Shown here: piece by piece, positions 6,919 through 7,767 of the stretch
Numbering within the stretch: the stretch's first letter is position 1
How the letters are laid out: every line of letters begins with the position of its first letter
Assembly (NCBI GenBank): GCA_046723645.1
Contig: JBKOUY010000011.1
Location: 1 to 7,767, forward strand
Origin: DASQUK01 sp046723645
GTDB taxonomy: Bacteria; Actinomycetota; Acidimicrobiia; Acidimicrobiales; VFJN01
DNA: 7,767 bases
Direction of reading: 5' to 3'
Made by a program: the position numbers and the translations under genes
Notes under the pieces: model-generated
Seen by the model: only the letters and a program-made list of their open reading frames with translations
Database searches by the model: none
Told to the model about the DNA's origin: nothing

Positions 6919-6939
6919 GGTCCCGATACCTATGACCTC
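6903..6939. repeat. Imperfect inverted repeat spanning a gene junction
   Basis: The left arm is GAGGCCATAGGTTTCCGG (6903-6920). The right arm (6922-6939), read on the other strand, is GAGGTCATAGGTATCGGG. The arms match at 15 of 18 positions around the single base 6921. Each arm is a copy of the local repeat family, one in each orientation. The TAG stop of the upstream gene (6910-6912) is in the left arm and the ATG of the next gene (6932-6934) is in the right arm. There is no following T-run, so it is not a classical terminator. Confidence 0.7.
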
Positions 6940-7767
6940 CAGCCCGGGCCGCCGGAACCGATTGCCTCGAGGGCTGGGCGCTCGGGCGGCACGGGGACGA
7001 CCCGGGGCGCTCCGACCGCTCCCATTCCTCGCGGCCTGTGCCGCGACGCTCGTGGTTGCATGGTCGATCGTGGGGTGCTCCGGCGACGACGGTGGCGACG
7101 GCTCGGGCGGCGCCGCGGGGCGGGCGTCCACGACCTCTCCGGGCTCGGGGGCACCGATCCTCGAGGCCCGCGCCGATCCCCTGCCGGTGGTGACCCCGAC
7201 GCCGAGGGAGATGCGCTGGCTCGGGCCCGACGTGCCGGTGCCCTCCGAGGTCGACCTGATCGCCGGCGACGGCGTCGACGCCGCCACCACCGACGCCGTG
7301 ACCGAGGTGCTCCGCGCCGCCGGGGCTCGGAACGTACGGGCGCTGGGGCGGGACGACCGGGACGGCGACCCCGCGCCGCTCGTCGTCGATGTCGGCACGC
7401 TCGGCGCCGAGCCCACCGCCTCGCCGCTCAGCGACGCGGGCTTGGAGGTGCCCGGCGACATGCCTGCGGAGGGCTACGCCCTGGCGGCGTTCACCCGCGA
7501 GGGGGGAACGGCGGAGGTCGTCCTGGCCGGCGTCGACGCCGCGGGCACGTTCTACGCCGCCCAGACGCTGCGCCAGCTGCTCACGGGGGGCGGCGACGGC
7601 GGCACGGCCCCCGGCGCCATCGCCGGGGTCGGCGTGGTCGACCGCCCGGCGATGCGCCATCGGGGCGCGATCGAGGGCTTCTACGGCAGCCCCTGGACCC
7701 AGGAGGAGCGGCTCGACCAGCTCGACTTCTACGGCCGGTTCAAGCTCGACACCTACATCTATGCCCC
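6932..7767 (+). CDS. Lipoprotein with an N-terminal GH20b-like domain and the start of a GH84 (O-GlcNAcase/hyaluronidase-like) catalytic domain, cut by window edge
   Basis: The frame runs from ATG 6932 to the right edge: 278 codons plus two bases, so the catalytic core lies outside. Residues 1-49 are a lipoprotein signal: a long Arg-rich start, a hydrophobic run (30-48) and the lipobox IVGC with C49, followed by a Gly/Asp/Ser-rich tether (50-75). From about 83, PVVTPTPREMRWL, a sequence with alternating strand/helix character and FYAAQTLRQLL (207-217) fit the small alpha/beta domain (GH20b type) that precedes many hexosaminidases. MRHRGAIEGFYGSPWTQEER (241-260) and LDTYIYAP (272-279) are hallmarks of the GH84 barrel start. 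GH84 enzymes remove beta-linked N-acetylglucosamine; bacterial members are secreted or surface-bound glycosidases. The paired catalytic Asp residues would follow beyond the edge. The ATG has no ribosome site and lies inside an inverted repeat; TTG 6962 is the only other sensible start. Family assignment is firm, substrate is not. Confidence 0.87.
   Translation, partial: MTSSPGRRNRLPRGLGARAARGRPGALRPLPFLAACAATLVVAWSIVGCSGDDGGDGSGGAAGRASTTSPGSGAPILEARADPLPVVTPTPREMRWLGPDVPVPSEVDLIAGDGVDAATTDAVTEVLRAAGARNVRALGRDDRDGDPAPLVVDVGTLGAEPTASPLSDAGLEVPGDMPAEGYALAAFTREGGTAEVVLAGVDAAGTFYAAQTLRQLLTGGGDGGTAPGAIAGVGVVDRPAMRHRGAIEGFYGSPWTQEERLDQLDFYGRFKLDTYIYA

Noticed and set aside
6112..7461. Long minus-strand open frame across the repeat region and GH84 start
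   Set aside because: Its translation is Arg/Ala/Gly/Pro-rich without domains and overlaps two better-supported plus-strand genes, one with a ribosome site and one with a lipobox and GH84 motif.

Overview
The window is GC-rich DNA with high-GC third-position codon use, GTG starts and gene families typical of Actinomycetota. Two features make an Acidimicrobiia-like or related metagenomic lineage plausible: the Sir2 protein with an ILKSATISFGQ segment, and the conserved but unnamed protein at 6214-6912. That taxonomy is inference. No rRNA, tRNA, CRISPR array, transposase or phage gene is visible, and coding density is close to complete.

Left part (1-2544): two genes for carbohydrate-related proteins start back to back. 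A secreted PQQ-type sugar dehydrogenase (minus strand) runs off the left edge. Starting 45 bp away on the plus strand is a CE4/NodB polysaccharide deacetylase fused to a short lectin-like propeller fragment. The deacetylase has no recognisable signal peptide and its first ~35 residues look non-authentic, so the N-terminus may be truncated or frameshifted.

Middle (2560-6063): three minus-strand genes are read in the order Sir2-family NAD-dependent deacylase, 12-TM MOP-superfamily flippase, then a rhodanese-MoeB/ThiF fusion that activates sulfur-carrier proteins. Gaps of 63 and 129 bp allow, but do not prove, co-transcription. I see no functional link among the three products. The fusion converges on the CE4 gene with a 15-bp gap.

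Right part (6064-7767): an unusually AT-rich island carrying a perfect TATAAT on the minus strand separates the sirtuin from a divergent plus-strand gene for a conserved protein of unknown function. The 3' end of that gene dissolves into short repeats: an exact 18-bp repeat at 36-bp spacing, plus degenerate and inverted copies. The last two copies form a large imperfect hairpin. The upstream stop codon lies in one arm, and the ATG of the next gene, a lipoprotein with the start of a GH84 (O-GlcNAcase/hyaluronidase-like) domain, lies in the other. That gene runs off the right edge.

The repeat-built gene junction at about 6804-6940 is the least ordinary structure. I do not see a convincing new multi-gene system; most of the rest is recognisable housekeeping or secreted carbohydrate-active functions.
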